Positions 44,835 to 55,378 are shown, counted from the stretch's first letter. The stretch: DNA of 64,000 nucleotides from Symsagittifera roscoffensis (GCF_963678635.1 NC_087063.1:85729574-85793573), one strand, 5' to 3'. Numbers and translations: made by a program. The notes: a model not told the origin generated them from the letters alone.

Positions 44835-47731
44835 CGTGTTTTCACATGTCACTTCCATTGCTCGGAACTATAAGTCGTTGGACATTGCTACGATCACTCG
44901 ATGGTCGTCGTCTATTCCCGGCTTAAGCTTGAGTTGTCGACTGAAATTGGACAGTTCCAACCCCAGCACTTCGTCCCACACCAACATGTGCAGCGCATGG
45001 TCCTTGAGTCCTCTCATCGCGTTCGAGATATCTGACCACACTGCAGGTACTTCAGCCCTGAGTGGCCTCAGGTTCTCCATCTCTATCATGCGATTTGGGG
45101 CTGATATGATCACATCATATTTTCTTTCCGAAAGCAAGGTCACAATCGCATATACGAATTTCAGTCCATCCGGGAGATGCGCATACCCCGGAGACAACGC
45201 GAGTACTACTCTCAGTGTCACTTTGGTGAACGACCCTCCTTCGTCGCATCCACCACTTCACCCATCGACTCAAGGATATCTTTTATCGCTGGCCACACAG
45301 CATTCTCTGCCGTTGTAGGATCTCTGAGTCTGCTCAGAAAACCTCTACTGTGTAGATGGTCATTGATGCCAGCAAACACGGTCGTAATTGGATTCATGTC
45401 CATCTGCCTTTGTACCCTATAGCCAGAGATACCGATTGCAGTAGGTCCAGGTCGACCGCTGCCACCATTATAACGTCCGGCCAAAACAGAGACTTGGAGC
45501 TGAAATTTATGCTAGCGGCTATCAACCAGTCTACGCGGGTTATCGAGTACAATCTGCAGACGGATAGCGTCGCTCCATTCAGCATCCTCCTTGCATCTTC
45601 GATGAAGCTTACCCTTTGGAGATCCAGCTTCATTATTCGTCTTTGTATACATGCCAGGGAGACGGTATGGGTCTTGACCACATCAACGAGCCTCTGCCCG
45701 GGCGTCTCTCCTCTCGACTGGTACTTGTCGTCTCCGATCTCGTGTCCGATCTAGACGTGCTGGTTGTCTCTTCGATTGGGTTGACAGGTCCTATTCTTCT
45801 CCTAGGATGGATGGTCCTCCTCATCGGCGCTTCTCCCAATCGATCCTGTACGTCTGTACTTTGACCTGGTTCGCTGGAGTTTTTGTTGTCTGTAGTTCGT
45901 GACGGCCGGGACCGTCCCCAAGCGTGTTTCCAGGCTAGGAGGCACAAAGGTAGTAATCACCGCGTCACTCGTTGCTCCTTCTTCCTTCAGTACTCCTGTG
46001 TCAAAGAGTTCCGCCTCTAGTTCATCCGACCGCTCTTGGAAGACTCGATTCAGCCAAGCCTGTCCTTCGATACTATCGAAGTGGATGCCGTCCGTGGTCA
46101 GTCTGGCGTGATCCATAGCTCTCAACTCATGTTCGATGTCCATGAGGATCATTCTTCCGGCATTCCGGCTTGTGAGATTCCTCAAGATTTTATTCCACCT
46201 GACGACTCCTTCGTTGTGCCTTCTCCCTGCTGCTGTCAAGCTCCTTGTGTTCATTGGTACAGTGCAAACGGTCAGTAACGCGCAATTGAATTTCTGCCAG
46301 AGGGTACTAACAAACACACCATCATTGATTCCCATAGTGCTTCCTGCTCATCCGAACCTCTGGAGATGTCATTCGTTCCAACCAGGATCATCACATTGGG
46401 GATCCTCCCTGGATTCATCAGTTCCACCATTTGATATAACTGGGCTATCGTCGCGCCTCCGAAGGCCATCACCGTGGTGACCCAAGAGGTCCTCAAATTT
46501 GATAGTACTCTGACCAAGCTGTCTCCCAGTATCAGATGTGATGTCCCCAGTGGTGGTTGTTGCAGGTTTACTGCCGGGTTCGAAGTCGCTCGACTGAAGC
46601 AAGCTCTCGGATCTGTCTCCGGAACTCCCGTAAAATTATATCTCAATTTATTGTTCTTTTGTACGTCCATTACACGAGACACTTTCTTCGCTGGCATCTT
46701 CTGTATTCTTCTCTCTGGGGCCTTCGAGCTCCCCATGAGTGGCGTTACGTCACTTATCCCCTGTCTATTCACGGTCTGGGAGAGTCGTACTCTGCCCGTG
46801 TCGTCGATCGTTCCATAGGGTGCAGTCACCCCGGAACCTGGCGCATTCTTGTTGGCGACCAGTCGTTCAGCTGTCTCTATCAGCTTCCTCACCGTTTGTT
46901 CCACGACGGGGTCACCCAAGGTGTCACTAGGGTCCGGGATCGTCACTCGATCTGTCGCTGTCGGGGAATACTCCTTGCAGGTATCACTTTCTCCACGGCC
47001 GTTGTCAACGCCATCTGTTCCGATCGCTCTTTGTAGTCCTGCCTCAAGCGCTCAATTTCTTGACCCTGCTTTTTGTTGCAATCTTCGAACAACCTTCTCC
47101 ACATGTCCCGATCGTCCTCCATCATGAGCATGCTTTTGGTCATCTCGTCCAGCTCCTTTTTCGTCCTTTCCAGTTCATCCTTCATCCCATCCAGATCTTG
47201 CATGGTTTGGTTCGTCTGAACCTTCTGTCCTACTTTCGCCCTCTTTGGTGGCACAGCTGCTCTCAGTGGTGAACCAGACGAGGCAGCCTCGCTGTTCATC
47301 TCCTGATGCATTCTCGTCAGCCCAGGTTTGGGCTTGGAGGGCATAGGCATTTCACCTGGTTGGTAAGTCCTAGAACTTCCCAATCCAGGTTCATTCGCCA
47401 AGTCACTACCTGAGAGAGCCCCGTTTCTCCACCTCATCACTCTCATGTTCGGGCGGTCTAGTACTCCCCTCTCTCCATATGCTGCCATCAACAGGACTTC
47501 CGTGGGGCGGTCCCCACGGTTGTCATGCCCCAAGATGTTGATCAGGGCGGTCAGCAACATGACTACCTCTGGTTCCTCCAGAGCGAAGTCTCGATCCATT
47601 AGCCGACGATAGATCGCATCTACCATCGGTCCTACTTATGCCTCTGCCAGGTCCATCAATTCATCCAAGTTGAAGTTGTCCATACCTTTTTCAGGTTCGA
47701 TTCGATTTGATTTAATGATTTGACTCAAGTG
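44835..47731 (-). repeat. Internal duplication C, right unit, accessory megaprotein 5' part
   Basis: Second copy of the accessory start (ATG 47683-47681, same TAA at codon 16), coiled coil, SGNH with the same frameshift, and the same 118-codon AGIND deletion. The lesions were therefore present before duplication. It ends at 44835, fused to the P-like pol tail. The hydrolase blocks 'LGDSLVR', 'GTNDIS' and 'TDGIHFDS' are again intact. Confidence 0.88.
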
Positions 47732-47829
47732 CCCAAGAGCTTAATATCATAACACATAACATAACATAGCACACATATCACACATTACATACAATTTAGT
47801 CTTTGGCCTAACACCCTCTCGCACGTCAC
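47684..47829 (-). promoter_or_regulatory. Shortened pol-accessory spacer (copy M)
   Basis: Only the two ends of the spacer remain: the ATAAC-unit part next to pol, cut at 'CTCTTGGG', joined to 'CACTTGAGTCAAATC' before the accessory ATG. The left break falls within one base of the donor-like site; the right break lies about 31 bases past the acceptor, so this is not an exact intron loss. Confidence 0.55.
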
Positions 47830-49128
47830 TCAGCCTATACTTAAGTAATATTTCTTATGTAAGTATACTTGTATATTAGTATCAGAGAATATCACGTGTA
47901 CAAGCGCGTACAATTCCCGAGGATGCAGTCGTCCTCTGTTTGGATCGTACACTGGAAGCGAGAGCTCCTTCACGTCCATTTCCACGAAGAAGTCCCTCAG
48001 CCTCGTCAAGGACAAGACTAGGTTCTCCGGGTCCACGTGCTGCTTCTCCGTCGCCCTCGTTACCAAGAAGCATAGGTATTTTCCCGGTATCTGTGACGCC
48101 GCCAGAGGTAAGGCCGCTACGCCCCCTATCCCTGGTCTTTCCTTCCAAAGGAATTCCACGTTTTTGTATTCTCTCTTAAAATCTACCGCTAACGCTGACC
48201 TAAAACTCATGTCTGCTGTGATTGCTATCGCACATGTTCTATTTGTGAGTATGAAATCACTGTCTGTTAGTATTATGTTACTTGAATATTCATTTGGTAA
48301 GTTAAAATATGACTCAACTACCCTCCCTATGTCAGGTTTCTTAGGTTCTTCGCCTGTTTCTGCTTCTAAGTCTCCTGTTTCTCTTGCTACTCCTAATTTT
48401 TTTATTATCAAGTTTTCAGTGTGGGTAAGTCCTACCCCCACTCCCCGGACAAAAATATCCATCGACGTCCCCGTCGATTGCATACCGGGTATCAAGTCGA
48501 GGTTATAAGCCGGAATGAGTAGTTGTCCTTCCTGGGCAGCCCAGGAAGGATCATCTCGTTCGGTTTTTATGTATTTCATGCTTTCACAATCTACGTCTTG
48601 AATCGTGACACTGGTCTCCTCAGGATCCGAGGTCGTTTCATTTAGCCACTCTAAGACACGCAGGTTCGTCAAGTCTTGTTCGTTTGACTGCTGTTGCTCG
48701 TCGTCGAATTCTACCTCGGGTTTTGACCAGTCGTCAATCCACTCATCGTCGTGATCATTGACTATGTCAATGTCTTGTGACACAGTTGTTTCTTCTAGAC
48801 CCACTACTTCCTCCACTATCTTCTTCAGATCTATTCTATCCACTACAAAGTCGTCTTCGTAAGGATTATATTTCTTTCTTGGTCTTGTCCCGTCCTTCTG
48901 ACGAGTCTCTATCGTGAACGGAAGATCCGGTTCCAAGTTCTTGGGAACCTCTATCTTTTCGGGATCCTGCCAATCTTCCTCTGCGTAGGGTAAGGTTTCA
49001 TCATCTGCTTCGATCACCTCGTTTGGATCCAGGTCCAGCGGTGTATCCGTTCCTTCCTCCACGACTTCGTTTCCATCGTTCTTCTCCCTGGTGCCCTTCT
49101 CGTTGACCTCACAAGCAGGATCCATCAT
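47830..49128 (-). CDS. pol: pol C-terminal extension with macrodomain-like domain (copy M, intact 432 codons)
   Basis: Uninterrupted frame from the end of the integrase module to the stop after 'YYLSIG'. Residues 1-60: acidic linker; about 75-105: basic 'RPRKKYNPYEDDFVVDRIDLKK'; 110-240: acidic/Gln-rich ('DEWIDDWSKPEVEFDDEQQQ'); 284-424: macrodomain-like. Typical Ty3/Gypsy pol ends soon after the GPY/F module, so this is a large extension. It is the longest intact version of this domain in the window and the best query for structure searches. Confidence 0.8.
   Translation of the reverse strand: MMDPACEVNEKGTREKNDGNEVVEEGTDTPLDLDPNEVIEADDETLPYAEEDWQDPEKIEVPKNLEPDLPFTIETRQKDGTRPRKKYNPYEDDFVVDRIDLKKIVEEVVGLEETTVSQDIDIVNDHDDEWIDDWSKPEVEFDDEQQQSNEQDLTNLRVLEWLNETTSDPEETSVTIQDVDCESMKYIKTERDDPSWAAQEGQLLIPAYNLDLIPGMQSTGTSMDIFVRGVGVGLTHTENLIIKKLGVARETGDLEAETGEEPKKPDIGRVVESYFNLPNEYSSNIILTDSDFILTNRTCAIAITADMSFRSALAVDFKREYKNVEFLWKERPGIGGVAALPLAASQIPGKYLCFLVTRATEKQHVDPENLVLSLTRLRDFFVEMDVKELSLPVYDPNRGRLHPRELYALVHVIFSDTNIQVYLHKKYYLSIG
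47857..48279 (-). other. Macrodomain-like fold, TARG1/OARD1 type (copy M)
   Basis: Residues 284-424 of the preceding CDS. Features matching the TARG1 plan in order: 'CAIAITADMSFRSALAVDFKREY' (helix 1 region), 'GIGGVAALP', 'GKYLCFLVTRATEKQHVDPENL', 'SLTRLRDFFVEMDVKELSLPVYDPNRG', 'ELYALVHVIFSDTNIQVYL'. Known family: binds ADP-ribose and removes it from acidic residues. Seen here: Arg replaces the catalytic Lys of Thr-Lys, and the Gly-rich loops (Gly-Ala-Gly and Gly-Cys-Gly-Leu-Asp) are not kept in any copy. Inference: fold retained, catalysis probably lost, ligand uncertain. Confidence 0.66.
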
Positions 49129-49140
49129 TAGATAATCCCC

Positions 49141-49485
49141 TTATTCCATGTCTGCAGGTATACACCAGTCTTCTGTCGATGGATTGTGTGGCTTGATGTT
49201 CTCGTAGTGGACGGCTCGGCCAGTACTCAGTCTATAAAAGCGTCCCTCCTGGTGCACCTCTGTAATCATGAAGGGTCCCCTCCACTTTTTTAGGAGCTTT
49301 TTCGTCCCTTTCGGTGGTATAACGTTCTGAAATACCCATACGTAGTCTCCCACCGAGTAAGCTTTTGCACCAGCTGCTTTCTTGTCGAATCTTTTCCTCT
49401 GCCTTGCCTGTGCTTGCTGAGTATTTCGTCTACACAAATCGTTCAACTCCTGTTGGCGTCTGATCACATCCCTCGCGTAGACCAC
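49141..49485 (-). CDS. pol: Integrase C-terminal GPY/F-like module (copy M)
   Basis: 'YARDVIRRQQELNDLCRRNTQQ...RKRFDKKAAGAKAYSVGDYVWVF', then 'KKLLKKWRGPFMITEVHQEGRFYRLSTGR' with the GPF signature, ending at 'DWCIPADME' where one TAA separates it from the 49128 frame. Joined to the integrase core by a frameshift at about 49485. Confidence 0.82.
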   Translation of the reverse strand: MVYARDVIRRQQELNDLCRRNTQQAQARQRKRFDKKAAGAKAYSVGDYVWVFQNVIPPKGTKKLLKKWRGPFMITEVHQEGRFYRLSTGRAVHYENIKPHNPSTEDWCIPADME

Positions 49486-50291
49486 GTTTTCTTTCCCTCA
49501 TACTCTGGGTAGAAGAAGGTTAAGGGTAAAGACTTTTCGTGTCCAGTTAGCATCATGTGTGGACTGACTCCGGTGGTGGAGTGTTGCGTTCTTATATATG
49601 CTCCCATCACCTGTGGAAGGTATCTGTCCCAATCGGTCATGTACCTGGAACAATATACTCTCAGCATCGACACTAACGTCCTATTCTGTCTTTCCACTAA
49701 GCCATTCGTCTGAGGGTGGTATGTCGTGGAGTGAGCCTGAGCAACCTGTGAGCGTCTCATAAGCTCTTTCGTATGCTCTCCTACGAAAACTGTTCCATTA
49801 TCCGATTGAAACGTCATCGGACAACCATGTCTCGCTATCCATGTATCGACCAGGTGGTCGCATGTCTCTTCCGCCGAGGCAGTTATGCAGGGCACGGCCT
49901 CTGCATACTTCGTAAAATGATCTATCATGACCAACACCTGATTATAACCACTGCCTGTCATGCATATCTTCTGGTGATCTATCTGCACCACCTCATTGAA
50001 TTCAGACGACTCGATCGATTGTAAAAGAAATCGCAACTTCCTTGGATCCTTGACCTGTTGGCAAGACAGACATGCTGTTACCCACTTCTCGCATGCCTTT
50101 TTCATTCCAGGCCACTCAAAGCGCTTCAGGATCCTCTGATATACTTTATCGATCCCCTGATGGCCCATCTGATCATGCGACCTGAATAATAGTTCTGTCT
50201 GATAGAGTTGCGGTAACACTATCGCGTTATACTTGTATAGGACTCTGTCTTCTTCTCTTCTTTTGCAAGCCACAATCCCGTACTTGTTCAA
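49464..50291 (-). CDS. pol: Integrase catalytic core, DD35E, with HHCC (copy M)
   Basis: 275 open codons: His39, His44, Cys74 and Cys77 form the HHCC zinc finger ('SHDQMGH...CLSCQQ'). The core has Asp105 ('VQIDHQK'), Asp164 ('QSDNGTVF') and Glu200 ('NGLVERQN'), with exactly 35 residues between the last two. All catalytic residues are intact, unlike in P. It catalyses 3' processing and strand transfer of the cDNA. Confidence 0.9.
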   Translation of the reverse strand: MNKYGIVACKRREEDRVLYKYNAIVLPQLYQTELLFRSHDQMGHQGIDKVYQRILKRFEWPGMKKACEKWVTACLSCQQVKDPRKLRFLLQSIESSEFNEVVQIDHQKICMTGSGYNQVLVMIDHFTKYAEAVPCITASAEETCDHLVDTWIARHGCPMTFQSDNGTVFVGEHTKELMRRSQVAQAHSTTYHPQTNGLVERQNRTLVSMLRVYCSRYMTDWDRYLPQVMGAYIRTQHSTTGVSPHMMLTGHEKSLPLTFFYPEYEGKKTWSTRGM

Positions 50292-50384
50292 ATATAACCT
50301 CCCTTCCTTCTGCTTGAAGTACTGTCTCAGGATGCGATAACTATCTTCCTCGAGGTCCCCTTTATCCGGTGCACCAATTTCTAT

Positions 50385-51620
50385 TCACTTTTTCAGGTTG
50401 CTTGTCATGTGGTCATTTCTCTGCGCCCTTAGTAGGTCCGAGAGTCTGTAGGTCCGAGAGTCTGCCTTCAAGTTTGTCTTCATGACCCTCATCTGACTAT
50501 TCAGCTCATTGGGCTGGTGTGTGTCTTCTTCCATCTTAACGCGCCAAATCTTCGCCAACGGCTGTGTTTCTTGTTTAAATGGCTGAAGATCATTCCTGTC
50601 TACCTCTTTCTGCGGCAACAGACTTATCGAACGTTTCGATACAGCTATTGTCTCCAAATCATCCGCTGCGTTGTCAAAGACTCTTTCGCTAGGTCCAAAT
50701 CCCTTGCCCGAGTTTCCACTAGTAGTGTGTGTATCGCTAGTTCGGACAGTTCTGATCCCGAGGTCGAGTTCCTGTCTGAATAGGTGTCCATTCCTGAGTT
50801 TCGGGAATTGTCATCTGTTGAAGAGGTTGTAATGGAGTCTGCACGCTCCTCCAGATCATGTCTGTGCCTTCTTCGCATCCATCTGAACTCCCGGACAAAA
50901 CCTTGTTTCCAGGTCCTGTTTCTCGTCAGGAATTTTTTCATCTATCTCAGACTCCCCGGACAAACTTTTTTGTCCCGGGTGTTGATCTTGTGCTCGCTGG
51001 TTTTTCTCATCATTCGTCTCCCCGGACAAACAGTCTTGCAGCAGGTTTTGTTCTACCCTCTCACCTTTTTTATCCTGGTCCACAAAGGTAACGGTTTTCC
51101 TTCGCGTACTGCTCTCCTGTTCTTTCTGTCCGTAAGAAATACTGGTTAAAATCTCGTGGGGTATTGAGGATTTTAGTTGCTGAACTATTGTCCTACAATC
51201 CCTCTCGTTTTCTTCGTGTTGTCGTCTGGACGGCATGATCTTCACCTTCTCACTGACAATCCACCCAGCATCCGCATCACTTGCGGTGTGACCTGCACCG
51301 TTTTATCCAATAATGAGAGGCTGTTTATGTTCATGCGAGAGAGTTCTTGCTGGACCAGAATCGAGCGCAGCAACAGATCTAAAGGGGACCGGGCCCTCCT
51401 TGGATAGGATCTTTATCTCGGCTGCTTTCTCTACAGGTAACTCAGGATGCCCTGGAATTGGATGTCCAGACTTATCCAACCATCTCGTTAAGGGAAGCGC
51501 TTCATAAGTTTCTTTGTCCAGAAATGAGAATCCCTCCCGCCTGATTGGCCTGCTTCTGCTCCAATCTTTCATAGAACTCAGTTTTCTTGCTGAGGCTGTC
51601 AGCATTCTGGTGTTTATCAC
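50385..51620 (-). pseudogene. pol: Long acidic linker between RNase H and integrase (copy M)
   Basis: Overlapping frames (51620-51303, 51245-50856, 50941-50645, 50657-50385) with at least three breaks. Low-complexity Glu/Asp/Lys/Ser sequence including 'DCLSGETNDEKNQRAQDQHP', 'SLSGESEIDEKIPDEKQDLE' and 'LSDLLRAQRND'. The Leu-Ser-Gly-Glu repeats coincide with three DNA copies of the motif CTCC(C)CGGACAAA (50887-50900, 50951-50965, 51017-51031). Function unknown; such a tether is unusual in length for this family. Confidence 0.65.
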
Positions 51621-53303
51621 GCATCCTATGTTCGATTATCATATGGTAGCCATCCAATCTTACTATCCATCTACCAAAACAACTCCGATCCATCGAGTAG
51701 GTCTTCAACCAGGATAACGCTCTGTTGTCCACGCGTAACTTGAAGGGAGCGCTCCCCGAGTATGCACGGTACTTTTCCACGAAAGTGACTACTTCAAACA
51801 TTTCTGCTTTTGGTGCGCCATATTTCATCTCTGTGTCACTCAAGACCTTGCTGCCGTTTGCAATGGGATGGAGAACCGTTCTTCCATTCCAGTCTTGCTC
51901 TTGATGCAATATTCCTGAGATGGCTACTACCGATGCGTCTGTATCAAGAACATACATGCCCTTTTCTGTAGGCATGCCTAGCACTGGCGCTTCGCACAGT
52001 TCCCGCTTTATGTTCTCGAAGGCAAGTTGTGTTTCATCGTTCCATTCGAACTTTTTCCCTTTGTTGCGCATTAGCTTCTGCATCGGATACACCTTGTCCG
52101 CATATCCTTTTATGAACTCCCGGTAGTAATTGGCAAACCCTAGGAAGCTCAGGAGCTGTGTGTCCGTTCTGGGAGCCTTCCATGTCAACACTGCTTCTAC
52201 TGCTTCCGGGTCCGGCCTCACACCATGCATGTCCACCATTCTTTCCAGGTACTTGATTGAATGCCTAAGGATCTCACACTTCGATGGTTTGCACTTCAAG
52301 CCTGCTCTTTTCATGCATCCAAAGACCTCATCGAGCCTATCAATGTGATCTTCCAGGGTCGGTGTCGCTATGACTACGTCATCCACGTAACACATCACGA
52401 GATTCCCGTACTTCTTGGTCACTCTCGTCAAAGCCTGAGCCATCAGTCTTTGGAAAGTGGCCGTTGCATTGCACAAGCCAAAGAGCATCCTCTTCCACTG
52501 GTACAATCCCAATTCGCACGCGAATCCGGTTTTCTCTCTATCCTTTTACCGCAGAGGGACCTGCCAGAAGGCAGAACCCAAGTTCAATGTGGTGAAGAAC
52601 TTGGCATCACCAAGCTTAGAGAGGCTCTCGTCTATTCGCGGTATCGGGTACGCATCTTTTATCGTTACCGCGTTCAGGTAGCGAAAGTCGCAACAAAACC
52701 TAAGCTGCCCCCTTTCTTTTTCGCCATTACTACCCCGCAAGCCCATGGCGATTTCGAGGGTTCTATCATGTCGTATTCAAGCAACATTTCTATTTCCGCT
52801 CGGCACGCTTCCAATTTGTGTGGCGTCATTCGTCTTGCACCTTCCCTATGGGGAACGGCGCCCTCTTCAAGTTCGATTTCGTGTTCGACGAAATTACAGC
52901 AACCGATATCCGCCTTATGTTTTGAAAATACATCTGCGTTCCGATTTAGGAGGTCCCGCAATTTTTCGAAATCTCCCTCACCTATTTTCCCTTTTAAATG
53001 TTCTCTCTCTGGCAAAACCGGTTTGTCAGATTCTAGTTCATATGACGAGGGGCGTTCCGGAAAATTCGAGCAGCTTGATAAGCCGTCGTCCGTTTCGGAT
53101 TTCATTGAAAACAATTTATGAATAGATTTTAATTCATTAATCCTTTTTAAATTTTTATCTTTATTGGCATGATAAGGACAGTCTTTCACATTATGTTTCT
53201 TCAAGTTTTGCGTCTCCTCATAGTCGGTCCTCGTCGGCAAAGCGTAACCAAGCTTCTTTCCACGCTGGATTGAAACCGTGGTATCCAGTGTGTTCAATAA
53301 CAC
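51502..53303 (-). pseudogene. pol: Reverse transcriptase and RNase H (copy M)
   Basis: Frames 53303-52674, 52746-52546 and 52512-51502. RT motifs: 'EIEMLLEYDMIEPSKSPWA', 'LRFCCDFRYLNAV', 'FFTTLNLGSAFWQVPL' (motif A Asp changed to Asn here), 'FGLCNATATFQRLM' and 'CYVDDVVIATP' (Asp44-Asp45 of the last frame). RNase H: 'MYVLDTDASVVAISGILHQ', 'APKAEMFEVVTFVEKYRAY', 'LRVDNRALSWL', 'HQNADSLSKK', i.e. all acidic positions present. One TAA near 52543 and frameshifts near 52690. Copies RNA to DNA and removes the RNA strand. Confidence 0.88.
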
Positions 53304-53321
53304 ACTGACACACAGTCCGTT

Positions 53322-54068
53322 TCAGGTTACCGAGAAGCTCCGGCCTAAAATCACCGAACTCTGACTGTTAGGATTCGGTACTAAACAAACCTGTTTACTA
53401 TCGCTTAACGAATTTAAATTTCTCATTCTAAAAATTGCCACCACAGCTTGTCCTGGCTGTAGTTTTACTTTTCTATCTAAAAAAATTGGTACCTTGTTTT
53501 TGTCTGTTATTATCCTATTGATTGGTTTCTTAACATACTTCCGGTCCGGGTTTCTAATCCGTATCAGACCGTTGTTCAAAACAATCATCACGTCAAAATT
53601 CCTGACAAAATCTCTGCCCAAGATGAATTGGTCGGTGTCGTCCAAATTCTCTACCACCAGGAAGCTCATCCAAAGATCCCGTACTCCCATGTGGAGGACC
53701 GTTATTGGTGTTCTTCCGGCTATGTAAATAGCTCCTCGATTGGCGGCGGCCAGTCGGAGATTCGTTGGAATTAGATCTTCCTTCGTGGAGCCCATTCTTT
53801 CCCAAGTTTTTATCGGCATCACACTCACTACCGCTCCTGTGTCCAGAAGCCCTGTTACTCCGATTTTCGTCCCAATGGTGTCGAGCAGATGTGTGGTCAC
53901 ATCTGCTTCATACCCAAAGTGTACTGCATCTTGTTCCATCATGGCGTCATGGCCTATCCTGCGGACTTTGAGTTCCTCCTCACCCAAATAGATCTGCCCT
54001 ATTTGGTCATCATCTGTTGTTACATAAGTCCTAGTGTAGATACTGATTCCATCCACGTTCAGCATCAC
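53322..54068 (-). CDS. pol: Retropepsin-like aspartic protease region (copy M)
   Basis: 248 open codons. 'GLLDTGAVVSVM' at 73-84 (Asp76) and 'FILGRDFVRNFDV' at about 148-160. Flanked upstream by the end of gag (54081) with one TAG between, and downstream by the RT frame. Same arrangement as P, so gag-protease-RT-RNase H-integrase, the Ty3/Gypsy order. Confidence 0.87.
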   Translation of the reverse strand: MMLNVDGISIYTRTYVTTDDDQIGQIYLGEEELKVRRIGHDAMMEQDAVHFGYEADVTTHLLDTIGTKIGVTGLLDTGAVVSVMPIKTWERMGSTKEDLIPTNLRLAAANRGAIYIAGRTPITVLHMGVRDLWMSFLVVENLDDTDQFILGRDFVRNFDVMIVLNNGLIRIRNPDRKYVKKPINRIITDKNKVPIFLDRKVKLQPGQAVVAIFRMRNLNSLSDSKQVCLVPNPNSQSSVILGRSFSVT

Positions 54069-54080
54069 TTGATACGGCCC

Positions 54081-55378
54081 CTAGACCTCCAGGTAGCGTC
54101 CATGAAGTTTTTTCATGCGTGGGCCACCCGTTGTTAGTAGTGCTCGCACAGCTCTCGACTCAGTGCGTGGCTCCACCTGCCTCAGGTAATCTGCGTATGT
54201 GTCCAAATGCATCAAAGTCAACTCGGATGGTTCACTCAGATATCTGATTACCTGATGTCCGGCCACTGAGATTATCGACTGTATCTTGCTTCCTTGTGGC
54301 ACCATGCCGAACCTCTGACCGGAGATCACATTAAGTTTCATGCTCAAACTGCTTGATGCTTTTTTCTCCTCGCTTCGAAGGTATTCAGTTGCTCCTGTAG
54401 TTTCTCAATCTCCAGTTCGAGTTTCACTTTTTTTTCGATCTCTTTCGTCACCAGTTCTTGCTGCACTCTATTTAGAGCATCCCTCGCGGCTGCCCTATAA
54501 TCAATCTTGAAGTCATCGGCCGGAGTTGCTGGTTCCGGTTCACGTGTCTCTTCAGTTACCGCTTGCATTTTCTTCGCCCCCAGCTCTCGAGGTTTGTCTT
54601 TTCTGCGTGCCTCCGCGTCACTCAACAGGCGAGCCTTGCTGGCTTTCACTCCTGACAAAGTTTCTTCATGCCTTGGATGCTTGATGTCTACCACTGCATC
54701 CCAGAATTGCGGACAATCTGATTTAAAATGACCTTCCAAGTTGAAAAAGAAACACCTCGGGCCAAATTTTGCAATTACTCCTCTCATGAAATCCTCATGG
54801 TCCAATTCTGACGCATCTTCGTCCTCGAGGCTAAAGCCTATTGCTTTCATGCCTTGTTTGTAAGTTGGTCATGCCGACACATGATGGTCTGTTGAACTGC
54901 AATTGGCACAAGAGCGTCTCTTGTCCATATCATCCCTCGGTTTGTACCAGTTGTTCCCTTGGTTTGCTGGCCCATTGTTAAAATTGCCATAATTGTTCTT
55001 GTAGTATCCAGATCTCGAAGGAGGTTTCAACAAAAGATATTCTTTTGACTTCAGCCTCAACTCCTCTGGTGTTCGCGCATTGGTTGATAGTGGTGTGTAA
55101 TGCGTTGCTAGCATTGTTCGAAGTTCATCATTCTTCACACCATCGATGAATTTTGAGGCTACTGCCAGGTTCATCCTTCGGTTTGACTCATCCGGTTGGC
55201 TGCGTCTTCTCAGCATTTCCAAGTCGTCTAGAAACTTGTCTATCGTTTCATCTTCCCGTTGTCTCCGTTTCTCGAAGCGCATCATTGATTGGTGCCCCTG
55301 CACCCCTGATCCAAAACAGTTTAACGTGATTTCGAAGATTTTCTCGTCTGTGTTACGCTGATATTGCTTCTTGGCCAT
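54081..55378 (-). pseudogene. gag: gag capsid/nucleocapsid-like part (copy M)
   Basis: Frame 55378-54869 has a retrotransposon-gag-like helical domain ('EKRRQREDETIDKFLDDLEM', 'VASKFIDGVKNDELRTML'), then knuckle 1 'CANCSSTDHHVSA', whose final Cys codon is TGA and ends the frame. Frame 54850-54344 has knuckle 2 with its second Cys changed to Phe ('CFFFNLEGHFKSDC') and a coiled-coil-like end ('ELVTKEIEKKVKLELEIEKLQEQL'). Frame 54347-54081 completes it ('VISGQRFGMVPQGSKIQSI'). The loss of zinc ligands suggests this copy cannot package RNA itself. Confidence 0.8.

Noticed and set aside
52261-53121. Plus-strand 286-codon open frame
   Set aside because: It is antisense to the M reverse transcriptase and has no domain features; shadow of a real gene.
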